Both the position numbers and the translations under genes were made by a program. Shown here piece by piece: positions 17,392 through 25,530 of a stretch of 64,000 nucleotides of DNA; position 1 is the first letter of the stretch; each line of letters opens with the position of its first letter. The notes under the pieces are model-generated. The model saw only the letters and a program-made list of their open reading frames with translations, did no database searches and was not told where the DNA came from. The stretch covers positions 1-64,000 of the forward strand of contig ALYD01000003.1 of assembly GCA_000513555.1 (NCBI GenBank), read 5' to 3'. The DNA comes from Lachnospiraceae bacterium JC7. GTDB lineage: Bacteria; Bacillota; Clostridia; Lachnospirales; Lachnospiraceae.

Positions 17392-17841
17392 ATGTCACAG
17401 GATATGACAAAAGAACATCCTGACTGCGCTTATTGCACAAAGGGCGAACTGGTAAAAAAATTCGGATACGAAATCTGTGAGCTTCCTGCATCCACAGTTT
17501 ATCTTTTCAAGGAGCAGAGTCATCCCGGCAGATGTATAGTTGCATCCAAGCATCATGTTTCAGAGATGCTTGAGCTTTCTCAGGAGGAAAGAAATGCTTT
17601 CATTGCTGACGTCACTACAGTAGCCGAGGCTATTCACAAGGTATGCTCTCCTGACAAGCTTAATTATGGAATGTACGGAGACACAGGTCACCATCTCCAT
17701 ATGCACCTCGTTCCGAAGTATAAGGATCAGTTCGAGTGGGGCGGTACCTTTGCCATGGATCCTGACAGAACGAAAATAACAGACGAGGCTGAGCTTGAGA
17801 AGATCGCTGCTCCTATCCGCGATGCAATTCTTGCAAAATAA
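17392..17841 (+). CDS. HIT family (histidine triad) nucleotide-binding protein
   Basis: A 149-residue HIT protein. The triad HHLHMHLVPK carries the catalytic central His, and CIVASKHHVSEMLEL marks the conserved helix. An N-terminal CAYC pair (near residues 13-16) could bind zinc, as in some HIT proteins. Family members hydrolyse nucleoside phosphoramidates or dinucleotides. The frame is open further upstream to 17260, but the ATG at 17392 has a GGAGG at 17381-17385 and begins where the family normally starts. It stands alone on plus, convergent with the ArsR-like gene. Confidence 0.9.
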   Translation: MSQDMTKEHPDCAYCTKGELVKKFGYEICELPASTVYLFKEQSHPGRCIVASKHHVSEMLELSQEERNAFIADVTTVAEAIHKVCSPDKLNYGMYGDTGHHLHMHLVPKYKDQFEWGGTFAMDPDRTKITDEAELEKIAAPIRDAILAK

Positions 17842-17903
17842 AGCTGAACCTTGTCACATGTAAGAGCAGGATTCACTTATAACGAGTCACATAATAAAGC
17901 AGA

Positions 17904-17958
17904 CTCCGGCTTTTGTTCAGCCCTACGCTACAAACGTAAAGCTGAACCTAAGCCGGAG
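17904..17958. terminator. Bidirectional terminator between HIT and ArsR-like genes
   Basis: CTCCGGCTT (17904-17912) and AAGCCGGAG (17950-17958) form the outer stem. TTCAGC/GCTGAA and TACG/CGTA form inner stems. The plus side is followed by CCTCATTTTAAGG. It separates two convergent genes. Confidence 0.75.
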
Positions 17959-17971
17959 CCTCATTTTAAGG

Positions 17972-18319
17972 TCATATCTCATTTTTGATATACTTTGCCA
18001 GCTTCTTCAGAGCTTTCTGGTTGCGTCTGAAGTAGCTGTATCTGCCCACATACTTCACCTCAAGGAATCCCGCTTTAACAAGCAGATCCAGATCATGTGA
18101 TGTGGTGGACTGTGCCTTTCCCGCTTTTTTCTGAATGTCAGTGACCGAGACCCCTCCCATAAAGTCAATGTCATTTAAACTATCTTCTTTTCGTCCCGGA
18201 AAGTACTTTTCCGGATCCGCCAGCCATTTCAGAATGTCGATTCGGGTCTGATTTGCGATAGCCTTAAGCATCATAAGTTTGTTGTCTTTGTTGTCCTTAT
18301 TGTCTTTTTTATCACCCAT
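17972..18319 (-). CDS. ArsR-type winged-helix transcriptional regulator, cysteine-free
   Basis: A 115-residue protein. After a hydrophilic N-terminus made of a DNK repeat (KKDNKDNKDNK, encoded by near-identical 9-base units) comes a winged helix with LKAIANQTRIDILKWL, the recognition helix SVTDIQKKAGKAQSTTSHDLDLL, and the wing FLEVKYVGRYSYFRR. This is the ArsR/SmtB layout, but there is not a single Cys, so arsenite- or cadmium-type sensing through thiols is excluded; it may respond to another ligand or act constitutively. It is monocistronic, and its target is unknown. Confidence 0.85.
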   Translation of the reverse strand: MGDKKDNKDNKDNKLMMLKAIANQTRIDILKWLADPEKYFPGRKEDSLNDIDFMGGVSVTDIQKKAGKAQSTTSHDLDLLVKAGFLEVKYVGRYSYFRRNQKALKKLAKYIKNEI

Positions 18320-18387
18320 ATATCTAATTATAAATAACTAATAAAAAAAGTCAAAAATAAATAATTTTTTTGCACAATTCCCCAAAG

Positions 18388-18460
18388 TTATCAACACGCA
18401 TTTCTGCGTTTTTAATAATATTTATACTTTTGCACAGACTTATCCATATAATGTGGACAA
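18388..18460. other. AT-rich intergenic with three near-consensus DnaA boxes
   Basis: TTATCAACA (18388-18396), TTATCCATA (18440-18448) and TGTGGACAA (18452-18460, reverse of TTGTCCACA) each differ by one base from TTATCCACA. Two are preceded by the repeated string TTTTGCACA. The region lies in the 324-base gap between the ArsR-like and NlpC/P60 genes. Chance matches in AT-rich DNA are possible. Confidence 0.3.
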
Positions 18461-18484
18461 AAAAAGGAGCCGAAGCCCCTTTTT
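18461..18484 (-). terminator. Intrinsic terminator downstream of the NlpC/P60 gene
   Basis: On minus, AAAAGGGGC-TTCG-GCTCCTTTTTTT: a stable UUCG tetraloop hairpin with a T-run. It lies about 160 bases after the peptidase stop codon and 22 bases after the small frame 18507-18644. Confidence 0.8.
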
Positions 18485-18506
18485 AGTGATTCTCATAGAA
18501 AAAGTC

Positions 18507-18644
18507 TTAAAAAGTATCCACATTAATTATTTTCAGGATGGGTATAACACTTCTCAAAGAAAATAATTTCCAAAAGATACGATGAATGGACGACACCTTC
18601 CGGCGCACGGAATCCACCTTTTTATACGGTGTGAATACACTCAT
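18507..18644 (-). CDS. Possible small basic protein overlapping the NlpC/P60 stop codon
   Basis: A 45-codon frame whose ATG overlaps the peptidase stop codon (TAATG) and which ends just before a UUCG terminator. The predicted peptide is very basic, with a hydrophobic stretch near residues 28-40 (FWKLFSLRSVIPILKII). There is no good ribosome site, only AGAAGAG, but the overlap would allow coupled re-initiation. I do not recognise the sequence. It may equally be a non-coding 3' region. Confidence 0.3.
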   Translation of the reverse strand: MSVFTPYKKVDSVRRKVSSIHRIFWKLFSLRSVIPILKIINVDTF

Positions 18645-19360
18645 TAAATAACTCTTCTGATGGCCAATATTCTTTTGTATGTTGCGCTGTTTATAGTGAT
18701 TCCGTAACCGGAACCGAGTGCAGACAGCAATCTGCCGTCTCCTAGATACAATCCCACATGTCCGGAATAACAAATGATGTCGCCTGGCTGAGCCGCAGCA
18801 AGACCGGCTACCGGTACTCCAACCGAGCGTAATTCCGATGAGGAGTGGGGTAATGAAATGCCGAAATTTCTGTAAATGCTCATAACAAATCCTGAGCAGT
18901 CTGTTCCTGAAGTAAGACTGCTTCCGCCATACCTGTATGGATTTCCTATGAACTGGATAGCGTACTCTATAACCTTTTCTCCGGATGACTTCTGCTCGAT
19001 TGCAAGAGCAAGTGCTTCCTGGGCGGCGCTTTCCGCCTCAGACGTATTAAGTGCAGCACTATCTGTTTCACCAATGGTTCCTTCCGTAGAAACTGCCCCT
19101 TCTTCTATAGAGGAGCTCTCTGCTGCCTTCATTCTCTTTTCATATTCTGCGTTTACAGTTTCTTCCAAAAATGTATTGTCAAAAGTCTTATTTGCTGCAA
19201 AAGAAGGTACTGTAAATACTGTCATAGCCAACATTGTTACTGCTACAGAAGCTCTAAGCTTTTTTACACTCCTTGTAAACGGTGCAGAGACAACTCTTTC
19301 TATGTTCATCCCTTTAGAAACAGCTTCTGTATTGCCAAATAATACTGTTTTTGTAATCAA
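18644..19360 (-). CDS. Secreted NlpC/P60 (C40) peptidoglycan endopeptidase
   Basis: About 238 residues. The start is read as the TTG at 19360, because a GGAGG lies seven bases before it; a longer frame to 19384 has no ribosome site. A signal peptide (hydrophobic LRASVAVTMLAMTVFTV, cleavage near SFA-A) leads to an Ala/Glu/Ser-rich linker and a C-terminal NlpC/P60 domain (about 140-238). The catalytic Cys is in GTDCSGFV and the His in SGHVGLYLG. Such enzymes cut the D-Glu to diamino acid bond in peptide stems. No SH3 or wall-binding module is present. The next gene upstream is an L,D-transpeptidase, also an envelope enzyme. Confidence 0.9.
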   Translation of the reverse strand: MITKTVLFGNTEAVSKGMNIERVVSAPFTRSVKKLRASVAVTMLAMTVFTVPSFAANKTFDNTFLEETVNAEYEKRMKAAESSSIEEGAVSTEGTIGETDSAALNTSEAESAAQEALALAIEQKSSGEKVIEYAIQFIGNPYRYGGSSLTSGTDCSGFVMSIYRNFGISLPHSSSELRSVGVPVAGLAAAQPGDIICYSGHVGLYLGDGRLLSALGSGYGITINSATYKRILAIRRVI

Positions 19361-19447
19361 AAAATAACCTCCATTGTCACACAACAGAGGCTATTCTAAA
19401 ACTTAAATATGAACTGGACCTAAAGATAATATAAACATTCCTTACTG

Positions 19448-19471
19448 TTTCTTAAGCAATTTCTTAGGAAA
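19448..19471. promoter_or_regulatory. Imperfect dyad upstream of the NlpC/P60 gene
   Basis: TTTCTTAAG and CTTAGGAAA (one mismatch) are separated by six bases, about 90 bases before the start codon. This is a possible regulator site; nothing else identifiable was seen in 19361-19608. Confidence 0.25.
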
Positions 19472-19608
19472 AACTGTCAAACTTTATAAAAATTAAATAA
19501 AATTGACGGATTTGCCTTCTTGAAACAGCCGGTTTTTAGGCATTATTAAAGGCTTTTTGCCTGATTATGAACAAATCTTAAATCCGATATGTACATTTTT
19601 TAAAAGTG

Positions 19609-20625
19609 TCATTCACAGACCACTACTACCGTACCCTTATCGATAAGTCCGTAAAGAGCCTGGGCTCTGTCATGAGGGAGATTTATACAGCCATGGCTTC
19701 CGTTGCTCACATAGATATTACCTCCGAAAGCCGATCTCCAGTTCGCATCATGAAGACCTATACCGCCATTGAAAGGCATCCAGTAGTCAACATGTGACTC
19801 GTATGTAGGCTTGCCGTTCTTTCCTATAGGACCTCTCAAAACCCTGTCCGTTGTCTTATAGTTGACTGTGAAAAGACCTGTAGGTGTAGCTCTCTCAGGA
19901 TTTGTCGCTGTACCCGAAACTATAGGGCTCTCCCAGACACAGATTCCGTCCTGATAGTAATATGCATGCTGTGATGATATATCCACCTCAACGAAGGTAT
20001 TGCCCCACTGAGGCATAGCCCCCTGAGCTGCTGTTGCCGCATATACTGGCGGTCTTACCACCGACTGGAGAGACTGGATATTGGCCATAAGCGCCGCAGT
20101 CTCACCCGCAAGATCGATGTAATATCCATAGCTCGTTGCAAGAGACTTCGCCGTACCGTCTGCACTGTTCCATGTCTGAACCCCATTGGCATCAAACATG
20201 CCCTTCAGTCCCTGTACATATGCTGCCACCTGATTCTGATCAACAGTTACAACATTTCCTTCATTTCCTGTGACCCATGAAGCTATGGTCATACCGTCCA
20301 GCACAACCGTTTCACCTGTAGCCATCTGATAGGTCACCGACATTCCGTTCACCGATGACATCTTCTGCCCTGTAGCCATGGCTTCCGCAGGTGATGTGGC
20401 CGCCGCGTTGATGGATGACATATCCATATTGGAATTAACGCCATTGATAGAAGCTATATATGACATCATCTCTTCGTAAGACGGTGCTGCAGTCGGTCCC
20501 ACCTGTGAAACTGTTGCCGCAGCACTGTTATCGGATGAAACGGCAGTATCTGCATAAGCATTGACACTTACCATGGCGCTTACAGACAACGCGATGATAA
20601 CTGAACGAAAAACTGATTTTTTCAT
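19609..20625 (-). CDS. Secreted L,D-transpeptidase (YkuD domain)
   Basis: A 338-residue exported protein. The signal peptide covers residues 1-25 (ending VNAYA). The middle (about 60-190) matches the pattern of a YkuD-associated peptidoglycan-binding or linker domain. The C-terminal YkuD domain (about 210-338) has the hallmark HDANWRSAFGG and SHGCINLP, with catalytic Cys313 and His311. These enzymes make 3-3 cross-links in peptidoglycan or attach proteins, and resist most penicillins. The ATG has a strong GAGGGGG. The gene stands alone between the NlpC/P60 gene and the ECF operon. Confidence 0.93.
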   Translation of the reverse strand: MKKSVFRSVIIALSVSAMVSVNAYADTAVSSDNSAAATVSQVGPTAAPSYEEMMSYIASINGVNSNMDMSSINAAATSPAEAMATGQKMSSVNGMSVTYQMATGETVVLDGMTIASWVTGNEGNVVTVDQNQVAAYVQGLKGMFDANGVQTWNSADGTAKSLATSYGYYIDLAGETAALMANIQSLQSVVRPPVYAATAAQGAMPQWGNTFVEVDISSQHAYYYQDGICVWESPIVSGTATNPERATPTGLFTVNYKTTDRVLRGPIGKNGKPTYESHVDYWMPFNGGIGLHDANWRSAFGGNIYVSNGSHGCINLPHDRAQALYGLIDKGTVVVVCE

Positions 20626-20753
20626 GATTACCCCCTCTTATAACCTTACAAAAACAAGCCTAGCATAACTCTTTTGAATCCCTCTTGTCTATGACTTAAA
20701 AAAAGACATCTTCACGAATTTTTCCGGAACAAAACGGGGGATCCATGGCAATA

Positions 20754-21338
20754 TTATCTTTTTAAATACTCTTCCGTAGTCATAAACTCTACATGAAGCG
20801 GCGAAAGCCCCTCAAGTACCTTCAAAACAGCAGCTTCAGTTTCATCATCAAGTCCTGCACAGGCATCTGTAAGGTAAATGAAATGATAGCCCAGATCCGC
20901 CCCCTGGAAAAATGTTGACAGTACGCAGCATTCAGCCACCACACCGGTGAGTACGATGTCTCCGCCGTGTACCATTGCCTTGTCTGCCGCAGCCCTTACA
21001 TATGGCTGTGAAAAGCAGCTGTAGGTACACTTATCGTAATACGGAAACTCTTCCACATATCTTGCGATTTCCGGTATGAACTCATTCATCACAGGATCTT
21101 CGTTTATTTCCCGGTTCACTTCATTGTATTCGGCCCAGACTCCGGTTACATCATCCTGCTCCGCCGCGATAAAACGGGTCAACATAGCGTATGGAGCATC
21201 ATCCTCCAGCTCTATCACTCTATCAAGCAGTTTCGATATAGCTTCAACGGCTTTCGGTACATTTCCGCAGGCCCACGGCTGCCCTGCCGTATAGACCTTC
21301 TGCATATCTATAACAAGTATGAGATCTTCCTTCTTCAC
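20754..21338 (-). CDS. Isochorismatase-family cysteine hydrolase, coupled to an ECF transporter
   Basis: A 194-residue alpha/beta hydrolase of the isochorismatase/nicotinamidase superfamily. The catalytic triad is visible as Asp11 (VIDMQ), Lys103 (YYDKCTYSCF) and Cys138 (VAECCVLSTF), and the cis-peptide region is GVVAECC. Members cleave nicotinamide, carbamoyl or ureido amides and isochorismate; no substrate is fixed by the sequence. Its GTG start overlaps the stop codon of the ECF ATPase gene (GTGA) and shares GGAGGG, so it is translationally coupled and should act on the imported vitamin-like compound or a breakdown product. Confidence 0.88.
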   Translation of the reverse strand: MKKEDLILVIDMQKVYTAGQPWACGNVPKAVEAISKLLDRVIELEDDAPYAMLTRFIAAEQDDVTGVWAEYNEVNREINEDPVMNEFIPEIARYVEEFPYYDKCTYSCFSQPYVRAAADKAMVHGGDIVLTGVVAECCVLSTFFQGADLGYHFIYLTDACAGLDDETEAAVLKVLEGLSPLHVEFMTTEEYLKR

Positions 21339-23077
21339 TCTATTCCCTCCAAATCATTTTCCAGTTCTTCCATCAGAGAAACAAGATGCGGCGAAGTCAA
21401 TGCAGCCTTATCGAGAACCTGATGATTTCTGAATATCTCGTCAGGTGTTCCGTCGGCAAGGATCTCTCCATGGGCCATGGCGATAACTCTTTCAAAGGAC
21501 TTCGAAACAAAATCCATATCATGGAGAATGGCTATTACAAGCTTTCCCTTTGATGACAGGTCTCTGATGATTTCTCGTATCTTTTCGCGTCCCTTATAGT
21601 CCTGAGCGATGGTAGGTTCATCAAGTATGATAACATCCGTATCCATGGCGAGAACCGAAGCTATGGCAACCATCTTTCTGTCCGAAAGCTCGAGATCATA
21701 CGGATTCTTCCTTGAGACCCCGTCAAGCCCCACGGTCTTAAGCGCTTCATGGGCCCGCGTTTCAGCCTCTTCACGGGTCATGCCGATGTTTAAAGGACCA
21801 AACATGACCTCATCCAGAACATTGTATTTAAATATCTGGTCATCAGGATTCTGGAAAACGTATCCGACTCTGCCAGCCAGCTCCGCAACGGTTTTTGATG
21901 CTATATCCTGACCTCTGAAAGTGAGTCTGCCGCTGTCAGGCTTGAGAAGCCCCTTCAGGATACGTACCAGTGTGGTCTTTCCGGCGCCGTTCTGACCGAT
22001 GATGGCTGTAGGTCTTCTGTCCAGCGAAAGATCGATTCCCTTAAAGATCTCCTGTCCTTCGATATATGAAAAATGCAGGTCTTCCACAGTAAAAGTCCGG
22101 TCTGATGATACCAAACTTAAAGAAGTATCCGAAACTGCCCCCTCTGTTGAGCCCGGCTTTTCACCTGTACTTTCGCCCGGAACACCGGTTTCGAGTCCGG
22201 TGTTTTTTTCGAGTGATGATATAAGCTTTTTACGATCAGCATTACCGGTTTTTATCAGCTCCAAAAGTTTCTTTCTGCTCACCGGATAATTTCCGTCCGG
22301 AAGCCTCAGATCATTCCTTCTCGCGAATTCAGTGTATACAGGAGGCACCACTCCGTACTCCATGAGGTCATCCCTTGAAAAGATCTTTTCCGGAGTATCG
22401 AAATCTATAAGCTTTCCGTGATGCATAAGCATTATCCTGTCACAGTACTCCGCAAGCTTTTCTATTTTCTGCTCTATCATTACGATGGTAATACCTGTTT
22501 CTGTAAGCTCATCCACCGTGTGAAACACTTCCTCTGAACCTGCCGGATCAAGCTGTGATGTGGGTTCATCAAGGATAAGGATATCCGGATTCATGGCAAG
22601 GACAGAAGCTATGGCAACTCTCTGAAGCTGTCCTCCGGAAAGATCGAATGGATTTCTGTCACGATACTCCCAGATTCCGAAACGTTTAAGAACTTCTTCA
22701 ACACGGGCGTGGATCTCAGCGGGCTCTATACCCAGATTCTGCAGACCGAAACCCACCTCATCATAAACTGTATCCTTGGCTCCGCTAAGCTGATTAAAGG
22801 GGTTCTGGAATACAAGTCCGGCTTTTCTGCAAAGCTCAGCCACCGGCGCAGTCTTCGCCGAAAGACCGTCCACGATCACAGACCCGCCATATGCACCTTT
22901 ATAAAACTGCGGTATGAGTCCGAGAAGGGCCTGAGAAAGAGTGCTCTTTCCCGCACCGTTCTCTCCGGCTATTCCTATGAACTGTCCTTTTTCTATGTTT
23001 AGACTTATATCATCCAGAGCAAGCTCAGTTGTTCCCGGATAACGATATTTCAGGTTTTTTATTTCAATCAGAGACAT
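21335..23077 (-). CDS. ECF transporter ATPase with two fused ABC domains (EcfA-A')
   Basis: A 580-residue protein made of two complete ABC domains. Domain 1 (about 1-270): Walker A GENGAGKST (38-46), signature LSGGQLQRV, Walker B ILILDEPTSQLD. Domain 2 (about 325-575): Walker A GQNGAGKTT, Walker B VIILDEPTIAQD, but its signature reads ELSDRKMVA instead of LSGGQ, so one ATP site is probably degenerate. The fusion replaces separate EcfA1 and EcfA2. The order S component, T component, ATPase and hydrolase on one strand marks a dedicated (group I) ECF system. The stop codon overlaps the hydrolase start. Confidence 0.93.
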   Translation of the reverse strand: MSLIEIKNLKYRYPGTTELALDDISLNIEKGQFIGIAGENGAGKSTLSQALLGLIPQFYKGAYGGSVIVDGLSAKTAPVAELCRKAGLVFQNPFNQLSGAKDTVYDEVGFGLQNLGIEPAEIHARVEEVLKRFGIWEYRDRNPFDLSGGQLQRVAIASVLAMNPDILILDEPTSQLDPAGSEEVFHTVDELTETGITIVMIEQKIEKLAEYCDRIMLMHHGKLIDFDTPEKIFSRDDLMEYGVVPPVYTEFARRNDLRLPDGNYPVSRKKLLELIKTGNADRKKLISSLEKNTGLETGVPGESTGEKPGSTEGAVSDTSLSLVSSDRTFTVEDLHFSYIEGQEIFKGIDLSLDRRPTAIIGQNGAGKTTLVRILKGLLKPDSGRLTFRGQDIASKTVAELAGRVGYVFQNPDDQIFKYNVLDEVMFGPLNIGMTREEAETRAHEALKTVGLDGVSRKNPYDLELSDRKMVAIASVLAMDTDVIILDEPTIAQDYKGREKIREIIRDLSSKGKLVIAILHDMDFVSKSFERVIAMAHGEILADGTPDEIFRNHQVLDKAALTSPHLVSLMEELENDLEGIE

Positions 23078-23106
23078 TACAAGCTCCTTGATATTATTTA
23101 TGAATA

Positions 23107-23880
23107 TTACAGAATACCTGTGGCCCTAAGGATGATGACTGCAAGAAGGCAAAGGATGCTTACCCATTTCATGGTCTGATCTGCAGTGCTGTATGGATGA
23201 CTGTAAAGGTATGTTTTTTTCACCTTTGATCCAAAGCCTCTTACTTCCAGAGCTATCGCCCTTTCCCTGGTTGATGTAAGGGCAGACATTACCACCGGAG
23301 AAATAAGCGGCAGAAACGCCTTTATTCTGGTCATAAGTTTACCCTCGGTCTCCATTCCTCGGCTCCTCTGGGCATCCGAAATGGTATGCATGGTTCCCAT
23401 CATTTCCGGCACTATCTGAAAGACCGAATTAATGATATACCCAAATTTCGGACTGAAGCCTTTCTTTTCCAGCTCCTCCACCAGTTCAGAGGGGCTGGTG
23501 GACAGCACCAGTATAGAAAAGCTCAACAGCATATTCAGGATATTGAAGCCTATATGAGCCGAATACAAAAGTCCCTCTCTGTAAAAGTTCACAGGACCGA
23601 GAGAAAGCAGTAGGGAGTCATTGTCCTTATAAAATATTCCCTGAATGAGAAAAATAGTTAATATGATGGTAAATGAAAACGCAATGAGTGGCAGAGCCTT
23701 TTTCAGCATACGGGCACTTCCCAGCATACAAATGCTTACGAGGATCGTGATCACGAACATAAAGAGACGGCCGGAGATAAGAGGAATAAGTATGGCCGCC
23801 ACAAGATAGAACATCTTTGAAAATGGGTGAAGTTTTACAAGCCAGGAGCCATTGTCGGAATACAGTGATATAGATTTCAT
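23107..23880 (-). CDS. ecfT: ECF transporter transmembrane subunit EcfT
   Basis: A 257-residue polytopic protein with about five to six membrane helices and the cytoplasmic coupling helices of EcfT. The DAQRSRGMETEG and SALTSTRERAIALEVRGFG regions correspond to the two A-R-G motifs that contact the ATPases. It links the S component to the double ATPase. It lies 29 bases before the ATPase gene and 92 bases after the S gene, from which it is separated by a hairpin with a T-run. Confidence 0.9.
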   Translation of the reverse strand: MKSISLYSDNGSWLVKLHPFSKMFYLVAAILIPLISGRLFMFVITILVSICMLGSARMLKKALPLIAFSFTIILTIFLIQGIFYKDNDSLLLSLGPVNFYREGLLYSAHIGFNILNMLLSFSILVLSTSPSELVEELEKKGFSPKFGYIINSVFQIVPEMMGTMHTISDAQRSRGMETEGKLMTRIKAFLPLISPVVMSALTSTRERAIALEVRGFGSKVKKTYLYSHPYSTADQTMKWVSILCLLAVIILRATGIL

Positions 23881-23900
23881 ATTTTAGATATATCCTTTAT

Positions 23901-23931
23901 GAAAAAGCGGCCATGTTGTACATGACCGCTT
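23901..23931 (-). terminator. Hairpin with T-run inside the ECF operon
   Basis: AAGCGG (23926-23931 complement) and CCGCTT, with an inner ATGT/ACAT stem, are followed on minus by TTTTTCAT. Placed between the S- and T-component genes, it should reduce read-through and give more S component than core transporter. Confidence 0.65.
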
Positions 23932-23972
23932 AAGTTTCAATGTTCGGTTATTATTTTAACAAAAACAATTCA

Positions 23973-24575
23973 TTAATCAAGTGACTCAACCACTGCATTT
24001 GCATCATAAAGTGATGTGAGTTTCTCAGGAAGCTTGCTGACAATAAGGTATACGATCACACCTGTGATGAGCTTATCAGGTACATCAACTACCAGCTCAT
24101 CGAGGAGTGAACCTAACCATACAGGTAAGTTGCTTGCCTGAGTTGCTGCAAAGACTGCATCTCCCCACACATTTCCTGTCTGACCGCCCCAGTAAATGAT
24201 GTTAAGCGGTGTGGAAACGATAACTGCTGCAAGGCCGCCGACGCAGGCTGTAATCATTGCCTTGGGAAAACTCTCCATAAATCCGAGTCTCGCCATAACT
24301 CCGACAGAAACACCTATGAAAAGTGATGTAAGAGCGTAAACCAGAGTGATGTTGTCTCCTGTTGTAAATCCGTAAATCAGGTTGTTGGCCGCACCGCAGA
24401 TACCTCCGATGATAGGACCGCCAAGGATGGCACCTATGCATGTTCCGATACAATCGAGCCACAGTGGAAGCTTAAGTACCTGAGCAAAAAGCTTGCCGAT
24501 GTAGTTGATACCGATGCAGGCCGGAATCAGAACGATCACTGCAGTTGAGAAATTAGTTTTGAAAAGCTTACCCAT
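23973..24575 (-). CDS. ECF transporter substrate-binding S component, specificity unknown
   Basis: A 200-residue, very hydrophobic protein with about six membrane segments. The early loop contains WLDCIGTCIGAILGGPIIGGICGAANNLIYG, and small residues line the helix that packs against EcfT, as in S components. The substrate cannot be read from the sequence. The coupled isochorismatase-fold hydrolase suggests an amide-bearing vitamin precursor such as a nicotinamide-like compound, which is only inference. The ATG follows GGGGAG. The uridine kinase-like gene lies upstream beyond a terminator. Confidence 0.85.
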   Translation of the reverse strand: MGKLFKTNFSTAVIVLIPACIGINYIGKLFAQVLKLPLWLDCIGTCIGAILGGPIIGGICGAANNLIYGFTTGDNITLVYALTSLFIGVSVGVMARLGFMESFPKAMITACVGGLAAVIVSTPLNIIYWGGQTGNVWGDAVFAATQASNLPVWLGSLLDELVVDVPDKLITGVIVYLIVSKLPEKLTSLYDANAVVESLD

Positions 24576-24605
24576 ATTTTATCTCCCCTTCATTAAATAA
24601 TTTTT

Positions 24606-24644
24606 CATGTTGAACATGGATAAATAAAAACTGCCATTATTATA
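24606..24644 (-). promoter_or_regulatory. -10 box and palindrome ahead of the ECF operon
   Basis: TATAAT on minus (24639-24644) has no clear -35 box. The perfect dyad CATGTTGAACATG (24606-24618) would lie just inside the 5' leader. It could be an operator for a repressor or a small hairpin. Confidence 0.35.
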
Positions 24645-24692
24645 TACTAATTTTAAGAAAATGGGAGTCCTGATTTAACTTATAACAACATC

Positions 24693-24727
24693 AAAAAAGC
24701 CGGAACGCATCTGACGCTCCGGCTTTG
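24693..24727 (-). terminator. Intrinsic terminator of the uridine kinase-like gene
   Basis: On minus, AAAGCCGGAGCGTC...and the matching GCGTTCCGGCTTTTTT form a strong GC stem with a T-run, 50 bases after the stop codon at 24778. Confidence 0.85.
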
Positions 24728-24777
24728 CTAGTCATTTACTTCAGGCTGACTGTATCTGTCCTCCATCATTCACCATC

Positions 24778-25395
24778 TCATTCTTTTGTGAACTCAATGG
24801 TTATGTCACATCTTTTCTGAACACCCATTCTTTCGATATAGATGTCCGTCTTCGGTATCCACTTATCGATATAATCATCAAGCTCAGAGGTTCCTTCCCT
24901 CTCGATGACATTCTCGATCTGCTGATCATACTCAACATCCATGAATATACGGAGGTCATAGGGATCTCCGAAATAAGGATTAAGACAATATGTACCCTCT
25001 ATGATATTCAGCCTCTTTGGCGGGATATCTCTCGCGAATTCTGCATCAAAGTCCATGGTGTGATAGTTAAAGGGACGATAGTGAACTACCTCTCCTCTTT
25101 CCACAACATCCAGCACTTCTCGCTTGAATCGCTCATAATCCACGTTTCCCCCGACTTCCAGTAAACGCTCTTTTGTTCTCTGATGACTTTGAAGATAAAA
25201 ATCATCCATGTGAAACAGGTTTCCGCCAAATTTCTCATGAAGATACTTGGAAATAGTCGTCTTGCCTGCTCCAGTACGCCCATCGATGGCAATGATGATA
25301 CGTTCATCACTGCTTCTTATAAGCTCCTCTATAGCTAACACTGCAGGTAAAAAACGTTTCCGGTTCTGCACCTGCTTCTGTCCCCTGTTATTCAT
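24778..25395 (-). CDS. Uridine kinase-like P-loop kinase
   Basis: About 205 residues. Walker A GRTGAGKTTISKYL sits near residue 40, followed by FHMDDFYLQ, the Asp-rich motif of the uridine kinase/phosphoribulokinase family, and NIIEGTYCLNPYFGDPYDLRIFMDV, the Walker B-like strand. It should phosphorylate a nucleoside or related small alcohol with ATP. It is distinct from canonical Udk, being divergent around the substrate loop. The ATG at 25395 is preferred over the one at 25401 because AAGG lies eight bases before it. It precedes the ECF operon in the same direction but is separated by a terminator. Confidence 0.85.
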   Translation of the reverse strand: MNNRGQKQVQNRKRFLPAVLAIEELIRSSDERIIIAIDGRTGAGKTTISKYLHEKFGGNLFHMDDFYLQSHQRTKERLLEVGGNVDYERFKREVLDVVERGEVVHYRPFNYHTMDFDAEFARDIPPKRLNIIEGTYCLNPYFGDPYDLRIFMDVEYDQQIENVIEREGTSELDDYIDKWIPKTDIYIERMGVQKRCDITIEFTKE

Positions 25396-25530
25396 CAACA
25401 TACCTTGCTTTGTATTTATTTTTGCACAATATGAGTTAAATCATAGAGGTTTGTCACAAAGATGTCAAGCTCACTTAAACCGGCTATATCCTATTCTTCA
25501 TAAGCTAAATCAGCCTCACTATAATCTTTT

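Noticed and set aside
18240-18319. Short tandem repeats (near-identical 9-base units) at the start of the ArsR-like gene
   Set aside because: They encode the DNK repeat at the protein N-terminus; there are too few units for a CRISPR or satellite, though slippage is possible.
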